A stretch of 64,000 nucleotides of DNA. Source: Pseudomonadota bacterium. GTDB lineage: Bacteria; Pseudomonadota; Gammaproteobacteria; Steroidobacterales; Steroidobacteraceae. Where the stretch lies: assembly GCA_023423065.1 (NCBI GenBank), contig JAFAGC010000039.1, positions 14,266-78,265 of the forward strand, in the 5' to 3' direction. The translations under genes were made by a program, and so were the position numbers. How positions within the stretch are numbered: position 1 is the stretch's first letter; each line of letters starts with the position of its first letter. Below the pieces are notes generated by a model, which ran no database searches, was not told the DNA's origin, and was given only the letters and a program-made list of their open reading frames with translations. Of this stretch, positions 61,479-64,000 are shown in pieces.

Positions 61479-63752
61479 ATGCAGGAACGCATCGCACGGC
61501 AACGCGCCTCGGTCTTCTCCTTCTTCCTGTTCGCACTGCTATCCGCCGCGTGCCTCGCGCGCCCTCCCGCTCCGCCCGATCCCCGCGACGCCGCGTTGCT
61601 CGCGAAGATGACGCTCGCGGAGAAGATCAACCAGCTCATGCTGCTCAGCAAGGGCACGATGACCGGACCCGACTCGGCCGGCCGGCCTAACAAACCCGCG
61701 GAGGAGCTCGCACGCGAGGGCATCGGGTTCCAGATGTCCGCGTTCGAATGGTCGGCCGCGGACATCAACCGGATCCAGCGCATCGCGCTGAACGAGTCGC
61801 GGCTCGGCATCCCGGTCGTGTTCGCGACCGACATCATCCACGGCTACTGGACCGTGTTTCCGGTGCCGCTCGGAATGGCGGCCACGTTCGATCCCGAGGA
61901 TGCACGCGTCATGGCGCGGATCTCGGGACTCGAAGGTTATTCCCACGGGCAGCGCTGGACCTTCGCGCCGATGGTCGACCACCCCGTGGATCCGCGCTGG
62001 GGGCGCGTCGTCGAGACATTCGGCGAATCGCCGTTGGTTTCGAGCGAGTATGCCGTCGCCGCGATAGATGGTTTTCACCGCGCGCTCGCGAAATTGCCCG
62101 GCGCACCCGCGCCCGCCGACTTCGGAATCGCGAGCTGCCTCAAACACTACGTGGGCTACGGCGCGTCGCAGGGCGGCAAGGACTACGCGTACGTGGACTT
62201 GAGCGAACGCGCGATCCGGCAATTCCACCTGCCGCCGTTCGTCGCGGGCGTCGCGGCGGGCGCTCCGTCCGTGATGCCTGCCTTCACGACCGGCACCGGC
62301 GGCGTGCCGATGACCTCGAACAGACATCTCCTGCAGGACGTCCTGCGGGGCGAACTCGGTTTCGACGGCGTACTCGTGTCCGACTACGCCGCGATGACCG
62401 AGCTGCGTTATCACGGCACCGCGGCCGACGATCTCGACGCAGCCGTGCTGTCGCTGCGCGACGGCACCATGACCGTCGACATGGAGGACGGCGTCTACTA
62501 CGCGCAGCTCGCGCGCGCCGTGGAAACGGGCCGCGTGCCGGTCGAGGACATCGACCGCGAGGTGCTGCGCGCGCTCGCATTCAAGCGCAGGCTCGACCTG
62601 TTCGCGCGTCCGTTCGTGCCCGAAGACCTCGAGCAGCGCGTACGCGTTTCCGCCGAGCATCGCGCCGCCGCGCGCGAGATCGCGCGCAAGTCCATCGTGT
62701 TGCTGCGGAACGAGTCCGGCCTTCTGCCCCTCGACGCGTCGAAGCGCCGCATTCTCGTGACGGGACCGCTGGCCGATGCGCCCGCCGACATGCTCGGTCC
62801 CTGGCACGCGCGTGGCCGGCCCGAGGATACGATCAGCGTGCTCGCGGGCCTGCGCGCGCGCGTGGGCAAGGCGGTGACGTTCGCGGAAGGCGTCGGGCTC
62901 GATCCGAAAGGAAATCCCGTCACCGGCGACGAGACACGCATCGCCGGGGCCGTGGCCGCGGCGCGCGACAGCGATCTCGTCATCGCGGTGGTGGGCGAAC
63001 GCGAAACGCAGAGCGGCGAGGCGAAGAACCGCGCGCATCTCGACCTGCCCGGGCGACAGTCCGAACTACTCGATGCGCTGCGCGCCACGGGAAAACCCGT
63101 CGTCGTCGTATTGATCACGGGCCGCGCGCTCGCGGTGCCGGGTCTGCTCGAGGAATCGGGCGCGCTCGTACACGCGTTCTTTCCCGGCACGGAAGCCGGC
63201 AATGCCATCGCCGACGTATTGTTCGGCGATTACAACCCGGGCGGCAAGATGCCGGTGACCTGGCCGCGCAGCGTCGGCCAGATCCCGATCCATCACTACG
63301 ATCCGCCGAACGGCCGGCCCAACATTCCGGAACGCGGCGATTACAAGGCGCACTGGCTGGATGAATCCGACGCGCCGCTCGTGCCGTTCGGTCACGGATT
63401 GTCGTACACGCGCTTCGCGCTGGAGGCGCTCGAAGTGCCGGCGCGCGTGGGCGCCGGGGATCTCCTCGTCCGGCTGCGCGTGCGCAATCTCGGCGCGCGC
63501 GACGGTGACGAGGTGCCCCAGGTCTACCTGCGTCCCAGGGTCGCGAGCACGGTCACCGGAAAGAAGCTGGCCGGGTACCGCCGCGTGCGCGTGCCCGCCG
63601 GCAAGTCCGTGCCGGTCGAATTCAGGATTCCCGCGAATCAGCTCACCGTGCTCGATCGCGAGAATCGCTGGGTACGTTCACCTGGAGTCTGGGAGATCGT
63701 CGTCGGTACGGATTCCGCGAACGGTCTCACGGGCACGTTCATCGTTGACTAG
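61479..63752 (+). CDS. bglX: Glycoside hydrolase family 3 beta-glucosidase
   Basis: The 757-residue protein has an N-terminal export signal ending near ALLSAACLARPPA; the cysteine may be lipidated, but the -3 residue is not ideal for a lipobox. The GH3 TIM barrel includes FAPMVDHPVDPRWGRVVE. The nucleophile is Asp302 in VLVSDYAAMTELR. The (alpha/beta)6 sandwich and a fibronectin-III-like domain at the C-terminus follow. Such enzymes release glucose from the ends of beta-glucosides in the periplasm. The start follows 155 bases of intergenic DNA. A Tat-exported protein gene begins 180 bases downstream. Confidence 0.92.
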   Translation: MQERIARQRASVFSFFLFALLSAACLARPPAPPDPRDAALLAKMTLAEKINQLMLLSKGTMTGPDSAGRPNKPAEELAREGIGFQMSAFEWSAADINRIQRIALNESRLGIPVVFATDIIHGYWTVFPVPLGMAATFDPEDARVMARISGLEGYSHGQRWTFAPMVDHPVDPRWGRVVETFGESPLVSSEYAVAAIDGFHRALAKLPGAPAPADFGIASCLKHYVGYGASQGGKDYAYVDLSERAIRQFHLPPFVAGVAAGAPSVMPAFTTGTGGVPMTSNRHLLQDVLRGELGFDGVLVSDYAAMTELRYHGTAADDLDAAVLSLRDGTMTVDMEDGVYYAQLARAVETGRVPVEDIDREVLRALAFKRRLDLFARPFVPEDLEQRVRVSAEHRAAAREIARKSIVLLRNESGLLPLDASKRRILVTGPLADAPADMLGPWHARGRPEDTISVLAGLRARVGKAVTFAEGVGLDPKGNPVTGDETRIAGAVAAARDSDLVIAVVGERETQSGEAKNRAHLDLPGRQSELLDALRATGKPVVVVLITGRALAVPGLLEESGALVHAFFPGTEAGNAIADVLFGDYNPGGKMPVTWPRSVGQIPIHHYDPPNGRPNIPERGDYKAHWLDESDAPLVPFGHGLSYTRFALEALEVPARVGAGDLLVRLRVRNLGARDGDEVPQVYLRPRVASTVTGKKLAGYRRVRVPAGKSVPVEFRIPANQLTVLDRENRWVRSPGVWEIVVGTDSANGLTGTFIVD

Positions 63753-63931
63753 GATGGACTGTTCGCCGTTGGCCAATTTACGCAAACCGGGAACATCACC
63801 CGCGTGCCCCGCGCGCTGCGCAAGACGTTTGGCATACGGTTCCGAGGTGCGACAATCGAACGCGTGAACGCAGCAAGTCCGACCGAGACCCTGATCGGCG
63901 AGGGCCCCGCGCCCGCCGGGCTTCGGGACGC

Positions 63932-64000
63932 ATGACGCACCGATCGCGCATCACGCGCCGGAGCGCGCTGGCCGGCGGCTGCGCGCTCATGGCGCTCGCC
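63932..64000 (+). CDS. Start of a Tat-exported protein, partial
   Basis: The frame runs off the window after 23 codons. It begins MTHRSRITRRSALAGGCALM, a twin-arginine signal peptide with the RRSALAGG core. Nothing beyond the signal peptide is visible, so the family is unknown. A GTG-initiated frame at 63864 ends in the overlapping TGA at 63933-63935 but has no recognisable protein. The gene lies downstream of the GH3 enzyme on the same strand. Confidence 0.6.
   Translation, partial: MTHRSRITRRSALAGGCALMALA

Overview
The window is GC-rich chromosomal DNA from a gammaproteobacterium. Two conserved gene orders support this: rpsP-rimM-trmD-rplS, and rnr-rlmB ... rpsF-rpsR-rplI-dnaB-alr ... radA. 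The many sulfatases, outer-membrane channels and a DyP-type peroxidase suggest a free-living degrader. A Steroidobacter/Nevskia-like lineage is plausible but only inferred. No integrase, transposase, phage gene or CRISPR array was seen.

Layout. 1-9.4 kb: end of a zinc alcohol dehydrogenase, an ankyrin protein, a divergent ClC channel, SppA, the rplS-trmD-rimM-rpsP operon, ffh and, divergently, a CorC/HlyC-type transporter. 9.4-16.9 kb: a response regulator with a burnt-out HD-GYP domain downstream of radA, a PP2C phosphatase/FHA pair ending in a bidirectional terminator, and a large secreted propeller protein. 16.9-26.9 kb: alr, dnaB carrying an intein of 421 residues with a LAGLIDADG endonuclease, rplI-rpsR-rpsF, then rlmB and rnr. 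A sulfatase gene and a small opposite-strand gene sit between rlmB and rpsF, where relatives usually have nothing.

27-37.2 kb is the most distinctive block. It is a minus-strand operon-like run of DUF1254 protein, a possible 36-residue ORF, two long arylsulfatases, an outer-membrane channel, a short sulfatase, and a methyltransferase whose GTG start overlaps the sulfatase stop. With the sulfatases at 22.1 and 53.4 kb there are five. All have the cysteine that becomes formylglycine, none has a visible signal peptide, and no formylglycine-generating enzyme lies in the window. A cytoplasmic desulfation pathway for an imported sulfated compound is the best reading; the substrate is unknown.

37.4-48.1 kb: an AsmA-like DUF748 protein, a DUF4239 membrane protein, tRNA-Leu(CAG) with a recognisable promoter, a BON/SRPBCC membrane protein, arginine deiminase with its antiporter, NhaC and DUF502. 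48.1-52 kb: four co-directional genes (188-residue protein, DyP-type peroxidase, outer-membrane channel, 334-residue protein) that look like an undescribed peroxidase module. 52-64 kb: amidohydrolase, fifth sulfatase, two envelope proteins, a PlpD-like patatin/barrel protein, a DUF202 protein with ten seven-residue RT repeats, an isochorismatase-family hydrolase, a DUF6496 basic protein, a GH3 beta-glucosidase and the start of a Tat-exported protein.
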